Positions 45,601 to 56,335 of a stretch of DNA of 64,000 nt are shown here, piece after piece (the first letter of the stretch is position 1; every line of letters begins with the position of its first letter). Under the pieces are notes generated by a model, which was given only the letters and a program-made list of their open reading frames with translations, ran no database searches and was not told where the DNA came from. The stretch is from positions 1,629,501 through 1,693,500 of the forward strand of contig NC_063982.1 in assembly GCF_932276165.1 (NCBI RefSeq), written 5' to 3'. The DNA is from Plutella xylostella. Lineage: Eukaryota; Arthropoda; Insecta; Lepidoptera; Plutellidae. Made by a program: the position numbers and the translations under genes.

Positions 45601-48600
45601 CGCTGAATTATAATGGCGGAACAACACGGCGAAGACTGAAGGCGAAGACATCTTGTCAAAGTAAAATTAACCTACCGTAACAAAGATTGATTTCAATCTA
45701 CCCACATACAAATATTTATTAATTACACAATGTCACTTAAAGAACTCACCTAACTCACTACAAAATAATATTAATTAACAAATAAACATGCAAATTACAA
45801 ACTACTTAACCTAATCAAAAATACCTCCTCTTATCGTACCTGGCTCAAAGGTTCATAATAATGCTGGCTGCATTGCCTCGCTGTATAGCCAGAGAGTCAG
45901 ATACGATCCCGAGCGTCGGTCTTGGCCTCGCTCTCTGAGGCGGTCTTGGCCTCGCTTTCGGATACAAATATTAAAAGTAAAAAAATAAAAACGAACAGCA
46001 TACGTGGATATAGAGAGTTAGTTAGCCCGTCAAGTTAACCCATACCTGTATTTTACTTACCATAAACTCACCAACCACCGTCTCTCTTCCAGTGATCCCG
46101 CAAACCTGTCGCTACCGCGGCGCGCGCTACGCCTGCGGGCTCAGCATATCCTGCGTGCTGGGCGGAGGGAAGCCCATGGACCTGTGCTCGGGGGGCATGA
46201 TCTGGGCGTGCTGCGTGGACAGAGACAGCACGGAGCGGCCGAGCGAGGTGGCGCCGGTTGTGCATAATGCTAGTAAGTTTTATTATCAGCCTATAGCAGT
46301 CCTCTGGACGTAGACCTCAAAGGTCTACGTCCAGAGGACTGGATGAGATCACCACTGGATTCGATCTACAGCTTTCCGCATCCAATCTTGATCAACTACT
46401 TACCTATTTACATAATTATATTATACAAAATGGAGTTTATCAGTGACGTTGCCGTTGTCATGACAATTTACCTACCGAATTTAACATCGCTGATAAAATT
46501 CAACCCTATATAGCATTTGTTATCAGTTTCTCAGCATGTGCGTTAATTTTTTATGTGAATAACCAATCTTTTCTCTATGTGTATTTTATATGTATTGGTA
46601 AGCTGCGTACAGACCGGCCCAACGAACGCCCAACGATGGATAATTTATCATACATAATACAGGCCAGATTGCAGCAACGAAGGTCAACGAAACCCGTTCG
46701 TTGGCGTTCGTTGGGCCGGTCTGTACGCAGCATAATGTGATTTGCCTTAACTTTTGTTATAATAATATTATTATAACTACCTAATGTGAATAACTATTAT
46801 TTTGTGAATAACGCACACTTTCAGGCCACCATTTAGATTTTCAGTTATTGTAAGATAAAAGAAACAAAGATAAGATAAAATATACCTGTACATAATCTAG
46901 GAACAGCTTACAATATCTATTTGTTAAAATTCCGCGGTGGTTAAAGCATGAACATAGATACTTATTTATTAGGTAGGTAAATATTTTGGACTACGTATTT
47001 AAATACAAACTCACCCAACACCCAATCAACCGAAAGCCGAAAACTTTTTAACTGTCTGGTGTCTGGTGTATTTATTTATTCTTTTATTGCACACTATACA
47101 AAAGTAATATGTACAATCAGGTGTATTCTATGAAAGACTTATTTAACATGGAAGATTTAGTCATAACCTCCACACTCAGCAGACAGATTAGACATTAAGG
47201 ATGATGTAAAATCCAAAATACAAAAATCCTACACCAAAACCTGAGGTCAGACAGACGCAACACCATTGTCCCATCAAGGAAACGCACATAAACTGTCTCA
47301 AAAGAATACGTTATGAAACAAAACGTCATACCTAGCTTTAGACGTTACGCCGTCATGCACTGATTGTCTCGCTCTGCCCATAACACAGCCTTCTATCTGA
47401 TTAAAATATTGCGTAAGTCGTCAGGGCGTCTTCAAACTTCGCCAGGCGACTACTGGTAGAAGTCTGGGCCCCGATTTTCAACCGTACCTACTCCGTATCT
47501 AAGTAATCGTATCTCAGATAAAAATTTCCACCCAGTGGTTTACCTTAGTCACTGTTTTAACAAAGATTCTGTGGGTTCCTAGAACAACTCTCAAAGAGAG
47601 ACCACGAAAATCCAAAACGTTCTTTGGGATACCCTATATTGTGTACTTAGCTATGTCGTAGTTACCAATCACTTTGAACAGACCTATATCCAGCTGATAG
47701 GCTATAGTGTTTTACTACAGTAAAGTTTCACCACCGTCCCATTTGACACAATAAGCACCTATGTACACTGTACAGTGATGAGACAATTGTTTGTTAAGTT
47801 AAACGTGTTTGCACTTTCACACGGCGCTCCAAGATTCAAATTGTTGTTTTTTTATTCGCGCACTGATAATGTAAATAATATTATGTATCACTCGTCTGTG
47901 GGAGTTTTAAGGCTTTGTGGGTAACTGGGGCATGTGTTTTGGACATGTTTTGGTTCGTTTAAAGTATTATTTAAGTAAAGGAGAATGGCCATTTCTCTAT
48001 GGCGCCATGACCCAGAGCGGCCATTGATGAAACATACACTGATGTGTAGTCCGTGACTACAGCATATACTGGTATTAATTTTATTATTATGAGACATGGG
48101 AGAACGAAGATATAGGTGCTGAAAGATCATGTCTTTCTACTGTACTAGAGGTTACCCTCGAGCTAAAAATTGATTTTAAAAGTGTTTCCGTGGGAATTCC
48201 TGGCTAAAAAGTATTTTATGTTACTTCGGGATAACGGGAACTTGAATAGAATGAAATAATTTTTGAAATTGGTCTCTTTATAAAAATAGGTTTCTGAGTG
48301 TGAAATGTGCAAAAATAATTATGATATTATTTGCATAAATAAAATCATGTAATACATTTTGTGATGCGCTATGAATTGGGAATCGCATGATTTAGATTAT
48401 AAAACTTATTTGTGCGTGTACCATTCAGCAAAATCTTATTTAACGAAAAAAATATATTTAATTAATTTACTTTTGAACCCTAATATCTCAAGAACCCCAT
48501 GGTTAAGATTTTTTTAAATATTTTTCCCTGATAATAGACATTTTTATCAATAACTTAAAATAGGTTTCGTGAGTGGCTGCTAACTTATGCAAAGCGGGTC

Positions 48601-51600
48601 AGGTTTCGCCATTCTTCTTTGCGCTTCTTGTGTTTTACGGGCAAAAAGTGTGCAGACAAAATTTACGTTTGATTTTTCCTAAAAGTAAATACTTAGTTAT
48701 GTTATATATTATGTTATGTTATATATGAATAAAAATGACATGATTGTTAAATTTTGTTTTTTAGTGCCTGAAAAGTTAAGTTTCCAGTACTGATAGGGTT
48801 TTCAGATGAAACTTTAAAATTACACTAAAATTAAACAGAGATTAAGCTTAAATATAAGATAAGAAGAAATAATATAGAAATATCAAGATAATAAGAAATA
48901 GTTAAGCAGGTACTGGTAAGAAAGTTTAAGTACCTAATTGCGTTTTACGCTAATGACAAGCTTATGACGTATCATAACTTTTCACATTTATAAGTATTTA
49001 TTATTATTACGATAATAATTTAATACGGCTCTCATTTTGCATTTATATTAGGTAGGTACTTCAACTGCTTGTGCAATTGGGTGGATGGAAAGTGAAATCT
49101 TTCGCCCTCCAAATCCCGATTCCGATTCTGACTCCGATTGATTTTTCATTAGAAGAAACAGTATCTTTAGTGGTATCGTCTAGAATAGCTTGCTGAAGAC
49201 TTAAGTTTTTATCAGCGAAAATATCCACATTCATTATGATGGCGCTGAAAATAGGACATCACCACACTTCGATAAAAGCAATAATTGTTATCTATGCCTG
49301 CATGGATATAATTTCAATATTAAACTTTATCTATGATATCGCTTACCTCTCTCACGGACGTAAGTGAAAATGCAAGGCAGATAATTCGTCCGACTCCTTC
49401 AAGCGTGACTTTTGAGAGAAATCAGTTAATAAACCATACCTTAGTGAAAGTGAGAGGGTCCGCCTACTCACCCGTACTCACACAACACACAATACCTCCA
49501 CTATAGCGGCATAACCCCGCGAATGCTATCGGAATTACATAACGTAACGCATTCGAAATTTAATTGTATACGCAAATAGCGAGTGTAATGTTTGCAGTTA
49601 TGAATGTTGCGCAATCGACTTTTTTAATGTGTTCAATCGTACATAAATTAAATGTAAAGAAAGTGTTCATTGGTACTTGAGTGTAGGTAATAAACTTGAC
49701 ATTATTATTATGCTGCATACTATAGATAAGTTCAGTAACATTTAATAATATGTGTGAGAAATGTGTAGACGTAAATCTAGAGAGATGAGGGGAGAGTATA
49801 ACTACATAAATATTATTTAACCCTTGAGCTTCGCGTTAAGTTCATTCTGAAACGTAGAATCTATGTTATTTACGATATTATACTAACGTTTTATAGTAGA
49901 TATATAAATATTTTTATATATTTACTTATACTTAGTTGTATAATTTTAGTTTTATTTTTTCAGTTTTAATTTCTAAGCGTTCATAAATATTGAATTACTC
50001 TTAGCATAACATAGTTTAAGCTTGTCATGAAGAATATACTATAACAAATTCATTCTAACACATTTCACTAAACCCCGTGAGCTAACACTACACCCGTCTA
50101 ACAGGTGACCTTATAGAGCTGATTGGCTCTTTCCCTCACGAGACCTTCGACTATCAATCCACAAACACCAACCAGTATGAAGACCCAATCATCATATACG
50201 CAGACAGCGCGCGGCCGAAACCCGGCTACAATCGGCCGAAACCGGATAGTAACGCGAATAACTGGCCGAAACCGGATAGTAACGGGAATAACTGGCCGAA
50301 ACCGGATAGTAACACAAATAACTGGCCGAAACCGGATAGTAACAGACCGGATTGGGGCGACAGTTACGACCAAAACCACTATTTTCACGTGAAGCCCTCA
50401 TACCACGAGACGACTACGCCGAAGCCCGAAGTGTACTACACGGATTTTAATCAAAATAATGCAGATAGTGATGATGATTATGTTCCGATTAGCACGCATG
50501 CCGCGAAGCCGCAACGGCCTAGCCATCCGGGTGAGATTTCTTGTGTAAATTAACTATTTTTTCGGACAATGTTGATGTCTAGTTAGCCGTCTAATGGGAC
50601 GTCGAAACTCGAGATCTTTTTTAGACATTATCTCCCTTATAATGAAACGTAGACTATTATAAATATTGTTCATGTTAAGAACCGGTTTTAATGCAGAGAT
50701 TTCGTACATAGTAGCAGTCAAAAGCCTGTTCTAAGCTGCAACTAGTTATATTTAAGCTACGTTTTATAATAATGGGGTAGGTATGTGGTATCGTGTAAAC
50801 CGAAACATGAAAATATGGTACCAAACACAGTTACATATACAATTTGTTATGTTCTATTCTAAAAAAAGTCAAATAAAACGTTGTAAAGGACTTTAAATTG
50901 TTTGTTTATACTAGGTCTTGAGTTTCTACGTTTCTCGGTCTTTTTTTATCTACTTTTATATCTTAGCTTTTTATATATTTTGCACCGCGATTCTCATAAT
51001 CATCACGCACCTTTCTGATTATTTTGTACAGCACACGCTTTTATACACATGTCAAGTTTTTTACACTTATGTATTTATGTTTTTTGTTTACGTACTGTAT
51101 TTTATGTACTTAACTATATACACTGAAACAAAAATACTGAACAAATTATTATGTACGTAATGATTGTTATATGTTCAATGTTATGTGTTTATTGTTGTGT
51201 AAACTATGTAATTATTTATGTATTTTAAGCTTAATTTTGTTGCACGAAGCATGGTATTTTTTGTAGCACTACCTATGATAGGTACTTGTTTAATGTTTGT
51301 TTTATTTTTTATGTATATTTTTGGTTAAGGTTTTTCGGAGTTAATTAATGCCCCCCATAATATTATCTGTCTAATTGTAAATCATAGGTTACCATTTGTT
51401 TATCGTAATTCTATGTGTTTTCCCTGAACTAGTAAATCTTATTTTAAATCAATCCACATCAAACAAATGTTTCCTAAATAAATTACCAAGAACCTTTTTA
51501 CCACCCCAAAACCAACACATCCTTAAAACCGGTTTAACCCAACAGGTTGCGGCGAACACTTCACCCGGTCTAACCGGATAGTGGGCGGACATTCGACCGG

Positions 51601-54600
51601 TTTCGGCTCGCACCCGTGGCAAGCCGCGCTCATAAAGTCCGGGTTTCTGAGCAAAAAGCTCGCGTGTGGAGGCGCCCTAATATCCGACCGGTGGGTCATC
51701 ACCGCTGCGCATTGTGTTGCTACGTAAGTGTTTGTTTTAATATTTACTTTATTAGTATTAAAAGACCTGTTTTTCACGTGTCATCACATTATGATGACCA
51801 TCCAATGGAACCTTTGTGCATAATATCCCCAAGGTCTAAACTGCCTTCCTTAGCTTGGACCATTTCCCACCACCCTGGTCCACTGCACGTTGGCGAGTTC
51901 CCAGTTTTACACATAGTTGTGGTAAATCTAGATGTAACTTTCCCCATGAAATTTTCTATAACCCTAAGAGCGATGGTAGGATACATTGTACTTAATTTGA
52001 CTATGCGGGATTTTAACCCGCATCTCTGGTGTAAGAAGCGGGTAGCTTACCTGATTTAGCTACCACCTCTCCAAGCCGCTTTTGGACTCTATTTTCCATT
52101 GACATATACGTATAATCATAATTTGTTTGAATTTGGGGCAGCGCGCGGGTGACAGTTTCTTTAGACAAAATGTTCTGTCGGGCGCATCCTTCCTTTTGAA
52201 ATTATTGGTATTTTATATATTACCATTACATAATAGTTAACACTCCATTTTCCTCCTTCCCCCCAGCACCCCCAACTCGCAGCTGCGCGTGCGTCTCGGC
52301 GAGTGGGACGTGCGGGACGCGGGGGAGAGGTACGTGCACGAGGAGTTCGCCGTGCAACGGAAGGAGGTACGTTGTTGTTACTTGTACAGTTGGGACTAGT
52401 ACAGTTGTTGTTACTAGTACAGTTGGGACTAGTACAGTTGTTGTTACTAGTACAGTTGGGACTAGTACAGTTGTTGTTACAAGTACAGTTGGGACTAGTA
52501 CAGTTGTTGTTACTAGTACAGTTGGGACTAGTACAGTTGTTGTTACTAGTACAGTTGGGACTAGTACAGTTGTTGTTACTAGTACAGTTGGTACGGATAT
52601 CCGGCTCCTGCCTCAGTGCGCCTGGGTCAGTGGGACGTGCGGGACGCGGGGGAGAGGTACGTGCACGAGGAGTACGCCTTGCAACGGAAGGAGGTATGTT
52701 GTTGTTTATATAGGGTCCACGGGTCCACCCCGGGAGACACCTGACACAAAGGTGAAAATGACAAAGACAATATTTTCCTGGGTAAATATCCAGATACGGA
52801 TATGTAGGTATACTGTGTACTTATCTAAAGCAGCCGGATATTCGAAAAAACATATTATGTATCTTGGTTATTAAATGATATCTTGGTGATTTTCTTCTCC
52901 TGATTCCTGATTCACCCTCAATGTTGTCATTATATACTTCAAACATTATTTACCTGAGTACAGTCTGGGGCAAAGAAACCAGACCCTGTCAAGTAGTATT
53001 TCAACCTGCGAGTATTTTAATTAAAAATAAAAAGTAGGTATTTCGTATTTACCTAATTTTATGTTTCACTCGGTAGCCTCTTAAATAAGATTTGGTATTG
53101 TTTTCAGGTGCATCCGTCGTACGAGCCGGCAGATTTCCGCAACGACGTCGCTTTAGTTCAGTTGGACCGGGGGGTCGTGTTCAAACAACATATTCTGCCT
53201 GTAAGTGAACCATATTGTATTATAGAGCATAAACACCACAACAACATATTTAAAATAATCCCTTTAAACTCGGCTAATTTATTCTTCTTGGTTTTGCTTT
53301 GACCGTAAACGTTAAGTTTGCAGGAAAAATATAGTTATGGGTGGGCGTATAATAAGCTACTTTTTATCCCGGAGTTCCCACGAAACCATATGCTTTGCAA
53401 CCTTTCCCATAAACCTTGCGAACCTATATATATATATATATAAGACCCATGACCCATGAGTCAACTGCGGCCACTAGACAGGTTCGTTATCGACGTCGAT
53501 AAACACGTTTAATGCGCTTTCCATCAGCAATAACAGCATATTTATGGCGAATAGCGATATAAGTAGTGACTTTTAGTTTTGTCGATACCGAACCTTTGTA
53601 GCGGCAGCTGGAAAGCCCACAGTAAACCCTAGTTTTTTTTATCAAAATGCGTATAAACCTAACACTCAATATGCCTACCTGCAGGTGTGTCTCCCACAAA
53701 AGCAGATGAAGTTGGTGGGCAAGATGGCGACGGTGGCGGGCTGGGGGCGCACGCGACACGGGCAGAGCACCGTGCCATCCGTGCTGCAGGTATGGAGCAT
53801 ACTCTGTTCTTCTTATTCTTTGTCTGTAAAACTAGTTGTTTATCATGAAAATATACCTAATAGGTATAGATGGCTAGACCACCATGCTGCACCAGACTTA
53901 TTCGAATAAATTACCTATATGTTTAAATCCCTATCACAAGCTAGTAGGTAACCTCCACGAGCTGTGGAAGCCTGGATAGCACTGTGATGGTTATAGTTAC
54001 CCTGATTACACATACCGAGTGTAGTGGCCGAGACAGTGTCCTCGGCCGTGCTCTCGGTCGATTGCCAGCCGTTCATTGGCCGATGATACTGCCTCACCAC
54101 TCGGTAGGTGTAAGAAGAGTTTTAGGGACTGACTGGCGAAGTAGACGATCAGTTGTCAACAACCGATAACCGTTCGGATAGACGAGCTCTCAAGCACCGA
54201 CTGCGAACGGACAAACAAGCCTGTCGGTATTACTGAAGATGCCGTGTGGCCAATTTGACAACAAAAGTAGTTCAACCCAGTAAAATTTTAAAGTCAAATA
54301 CGACAAAAACTAACCAACATGCCTTCTCCCCAGGAAGTAGACGTGGAAGTGATCCCCAACGAACGCTGCCAGCGCTGGTTCCGCGCGGCCGGCCGGAGAG
54401 AGACCATACACGACGTGTTCCTGTGTGCCGGGTACAAGGAGGTGAGTTGTTCAGGTTTTACACTCGTGTGTTGTGTGGATGTAGTGTTGCAGGTTTTACA
54501 TTCGTGTGTTGAGTGATTAACATTCGTGTTGTGGAGGTTTTACACTCGTGTGTTGTGGAGTGGTTGTATTCTATTTTTTTAAACAAGCGAGTACTAAAAT

Positions 54601-55546
54601 TGTTTTACAGCGATGCTCCTAACAATGACCCATCTCACTCTGTCAATTTTGAAAATGTTCGAGAAATACTCAGTACTCGTTTGTTAAAAAATATACTATA
54701 GTGGTTTTGAAAAGTTGTCTGGAGTTGATGGGAATGGTTGAAAGAAGAAAAAGGTCGTGATCAATGGGCATAACCTAAGGAAATTGCACCCAGCTGAAAA
54801 AAAAAATATCATTAGTAGTTTCTAGGATTACACATTTTACACTCAAAATAAAAAACAAAAAAAAAACACGCACTCACGCCTTGTACTAATGTACTCCCTT
54901 GCGGGGTAGGCAGAGGTGCATTGCTGCACCCACTTTTCGCTAGAGTGTTATGTTAGTCCCAATGTAATAGGGGGCGGGCCTATTGCCATTTTACGGGCAC
55001 ATCCAAGACCCGAGAACAAATATCTGTGTTTAAACAAATATCTGCCCCAGCCGGGAATCGAACCCGGGACCATCGGCTCAGTAGTCAGGGTCACTAACCA
55101 CTACGCCATTCGGTCGAACACTCAAAATACGCATAAATCATTCAAACCCAATACAGTTTCATTTTCTCAATATAATAAACCATCAGTAGCCCATCATCGC
55201 TTTAATTCATCAGAACAAGCCATAAGTAGCCCATAAAAATTGTTTGAATACAAACAAAACTATCAATAACAATAATAATTTAACTTACCCAAACCCATAG
55301 ACTAATAGTCTATGCCCAAACCCCATCTCAACCCACCATAACACTTCAACCCTCATCTCTTTCCAGGGCGGCCGCGACTCCTGCCAAGGTGACTCCGGAG
55401 GCCCCCTGACCCTCAAGGTGGAAGGCCGAAGCACACTCATAGGCCTGGTCTCGTGGGGCATCGGCTGCGGCAGAGAACACTTGCCAGGCGTCTACACTAA
55501 CATACAGAAGTTTGTGCCTTGGATTGATAAACTGGTTAGCCCTTAG
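33211..55546 (+). CDS. CLIP-like/trypsin-like serine protease (Stubble/filzig-type)
   Basis: Secreted or membrane-anchored zymogen of an insect family close to Drosophila CG8172-type proteases. Shared exons: 46093-46272, 50105-50530, 51546-51723, 52267-52366, 53108-53200, 53685-53789, 54334-54441, 55367-55546 (TAG). They follow one of two first exons, 33211-33676 or 39870-40242. Totals are 611 and 580 residues. Numbering by the 580-residue form: a six-Cys CLIP-like domain (about 125-180, CRYRGARYACGLSISC), a low-complexity linker with four PKPDSN repeats (185-325), activation site R337/IVGG, His382 (TAAHC), Asp432 (NDVALV) and Ser531 (GDSGGP). Asp525 in RDSCQGDSGG gives trypsin-like specificity for Arg/Lys. 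The triad is complete. A second, partial copy of exon 52267-52366 lies at 52616-52693. Confidence 0.93.
33914..34023. mobile_element. Hairpin element (TACCTAAGCAGGAACTGTTC)
   Basis: AATATACCTAAGCAGGAACT at the left is mirrored at the right ending AGGTATATTT, each arm about 35 bp. Just downstream (34040-34610) is another dispersed repeat ending AACCTCCTCCTTTTTTTGAA; its end matches 17163-17192 in reverse. Confidence 0.7.
35385..35482. mobile_element. Short MITE-like repeat (GGTATACTAAGCCGAAA)
   Basis: GGGTATACTAAGCCGAAACC and TTTTCGGCTTAGCCTGTAT are inverted. A related single end with GGGTACACTAAGCCGAAAGG is at 60068, inside the CP2 gene. Confidence 0.5.
36815..37133 (-). mobile_element. Family A SINE, full-length
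   Basis: Same structure as 1592-1945, with the tRNA-like head at 37064-37133 and a (AATAG)n end at the left. A short tail-only piece lies at 37655-37725. Confidence 0.78.
38195..38395 (+). mobile_element. RTE-type LINE 3' fragment
   Basis: Carries GTGTGGGACGCCCTCCG, GCGTGCTTTGGGAGAGGCCT and CCAGCAGTGGACTG, then (TGATGA)n. This is the plus-strand version of the end seen at 16241. Confidence 0.75.
39870..40242 (+). CDS. Alternative first coding exon 1b of the protease
   Basis: Two in-frame starts are possible. From 39870 there are 34 residues with a basic end (KIRRKCERAS) before the hydrophobic core, as in a type II membrane protein. From 39972 the protein opens MLWKTGPLLFLIVFSLKSVL, a signal peptide. 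An acidic region follows (DLDLKDDEEASD), then MDLLGK, and a GTAAGT donor in phase 1. The mature N-terminus is acidic as in exon 1a, and both signal sequences end SVLC. Confidence 0.82.
41010..41213 (+). mobile_element. Non-autonomous Helitron-like element
   Basis: Begins TCCTACTAATATTATAAAGG and ends with a GC-rich stretch AAGCGAAGCTTGCGGGAGCA then CTAG, fitting the TC...CTRR rule with a 3' hairpin. The reverse-orientation relative at 42760-42935 carries GTTTTCCCGTGGGTATTTTG. Confidence 0.6.
43976..44232 (+). mobile_element. Family B SINE, full-length
   Basis: tRNA-like head (GGCGTAGTGGTTAGTGACCC, GGTTCGATTCCCGGC), GGTCTTGGATGTGCCCGTAA, CCCCCTATTACATTGGGACT and CCCCGCAAGGGAGTACATTA. It is the best-preserved copy in the window together with 54860-55117. 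Confidence 0.85.
44290..44396. mobile_element. Hairpin MITE (AGACGAGCGTAATTTTGTGAG)
   Basis: CAGACGAGCGTAATTTTGTG faces CACCAAATTACGCTCGTCTG, with CCCCACCCTCCGAACCCGGG in the loop. Confidence 0.75.
44766..44895. mobile_element. Hairpin MITE (GGGCTAGTACGGGGCGC family), copy 2
   Basis: Same ends as 7736-7866 (CTGAAGGGCTAGTACGGGGC and GCGCCCTGTGC) with inner GACGTGACAAAAG / CTTTGTCACGTCTT. Confidence 0.7.
46302..46341. repeat. Near-perfect hairpin next to the CLIP-like exon
   Basis: GTCCTCTGGACGTAGACCT, a three-base loop, then AGGTCTACGTCCAGAGGAC. It is an inverted duplication of the 3' end of the RTE LINE (CCAGCAGTGG-type sequence), 30 bp past the donor of exon 46093-46272. Confidence 0.8.
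46602..46734. mobile_element. Foldback MITE (GCGTACAGACCGGCCCAACG)
   Basis: CTGCGTACAGACCGGCCCAA and the complement TTGGGCCGGTCTGTACGCAG; each arm about 29 bp. Confidence 0.8.
47978..48620 (-). repeat. 655-bp dispersed repeat, copy 2 (inverted)
   Basis: Reverse complement of 25142-25796 over its whole length, including GGCGCCATGACCCAGAGCGG and GGGATAACGGGAACTTGAAT. It sits in the protease intron. Confidence 0.8.
50221..50345 (+). repeat. In-frame 30-bp tandem repeat in the protease linker exon
   Basis: Four copies of about 30 bp, each encoding a decapeptide close to NWPKPDSNxN. The copies differ mainly at one codon (Ala, Gly, Thr, Arg). All keep the frame, and they lie in the linker between the CLIP-like and catalytic domains. 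Confidence 0.9.
51799..52075 (-). mobile_element. Family A SINE, diverged
   Basis: Contains TGGAACCTTTGTGCATA, CTAAACTGCCTTCCTTAGCT, GGACCATTTCCCACCACCCT and a worn tRNA-like head (CCGCATCTC, GAAGCGGGTAGCTTACC). Located in the intron right after the active-site His exon. Confidence 0.7.
52371..52591 (+). repeat. 33-bp minisatellite
   Basis: About 6.5 copies of a 33-bp unit containing TTGTTACTAGTACAGTTGGG and ACTAGTACAG. It starts four bases after the donor of exon 52267-52366 and ends just before a second copy of that exon. Confidence 0.93.
52616..52693 (+). pseudogene. Second, partial copy of protease exon 52267-52366
   Basis: Encodes RLGQWDVRDAGERYVHEEYA and LQRKE, against RLGEWDVRDAGERYVHEEFA and VQRKE in the functional exon, and keeps a GTATGT donor. 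The 5' third of the exon is replaced. An AG at 52586-52587 would give an in-frame 106-bp exon (52588-52693; same length modulo 3 as the 100-bp original), but it lacks a pyrimidine tract. Duplicated exon remnant or weak alternative exon. Confidence 0.75.
54860..55117 (-). mobile_element. Family B SINE, full-length, minus strand
   Basis: Exact counterpart of 43976-44232 in reverse: oligo-A start, CCTTGTACTAATGTACTCCC, GGGGGCGGGCCTATTGCCAT and tRNA-like head at 55045-55117. Confidence 0.85.
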
Positions 55547-56296
55547 TTGTGCTAGGCTATTGTAAATTATTGTGAAACGGGAAATTTTGAATTCAGTACT
55601 GTCGGGACTAACATTTGGTCATCGTAAATTTTATTTTATCAAGCCAATGTTGGGTTTTAGGTTACTAAATTTTATTTGGAATGCTTCATAAATTGTAAAG
55701 GAAAGGGCAAGTGAAATGTATGAAATATGTCCACCTAGCCACCTGATAGTTACTAAGGAGGAAGATACTATGATAAAATACCTAAATATTTCATACATTA
55801 GGCCATGGAAGTATGCATTAGGCAAAGGTAATGACTACTCATGACATTCCATCATATAAATTGTCATTGCACTAACATTTTGTGTTTAGAGGGCACATTT
55901 TATAGACCTCTCAGTCTTAAAAAATATTGCATAAAAATGATGTCATCAACATTCTTCATTCAAAATGAAATCATTAGCACCAAAACCAGTTAGAAATCAT
56001 TACATTAGTTCATCACTATCATGCAACTCATTATCATTAGATAACCAGCATCTACTTATTTTATTCAAATCATCATTTTCTATTTCATTTGTTATAAAGT
56101 CCTAAATTAGGATGAGAGAGCTATGTGGCTCGTAGTTATGTTAATTAAATGATTGTTAAGATTTTGTAATAATTTATAGTTTGTAACTATTTATTTTATA
56201 GGCTATACATGTGTATTTAAAATGTTCTTTATTTTTTTATGTTTTATAAAACGTTTTTTTAAGAATTGTTGTTTTATTTCCTATTATCAGTTTAAC

Positions 56297-56302
56297 AATA
56301 AA
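56297..56302 (+). terminator. Candidate protease poly(A) signal
   Basis: AATAAA about 750 bp after the protease stop. It faces the candidate signal of the CP2 gene 28 bp away. Confidence 0.5.
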
Positions 56303-56329
56303 ACAAAAATATATCTACGCTAAGATACA

Positions 56330-56335
56330 TTTATT
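56330..56335 (-). terminator. Candidate CP2-gene poly(A) signal
   Basis: AATAAA on the minus strand, giving a 3' UTR of about 1.8 kb. Other minus-strand sites nearer the stop exist, so this is only one option. Confidence 0.35.

Noticed and set aside
50098..50388. Repetitive ORFs on both strands over the protease linker
   Set aside because: Shadow frames of the in-frame 30-bp repeat; the spliced protease frame explains the sequence fully.
51616..52059. 147-residue ORF overlapping the His exon
   Set aside because: Out of frame with the protease and running into a family A SINE.
52371..52591. CRISPR-like array
   Set aside because: Direct head-to-tail 33-bp units with no distinct spacers, in an animal genome: a minisatellite.
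52303..52713. 136-residue Leu/Val/Gln-rich ORF
   Set aside because: It is the minisatellite read in another frame; its ends are protease exon copies read out of frame.
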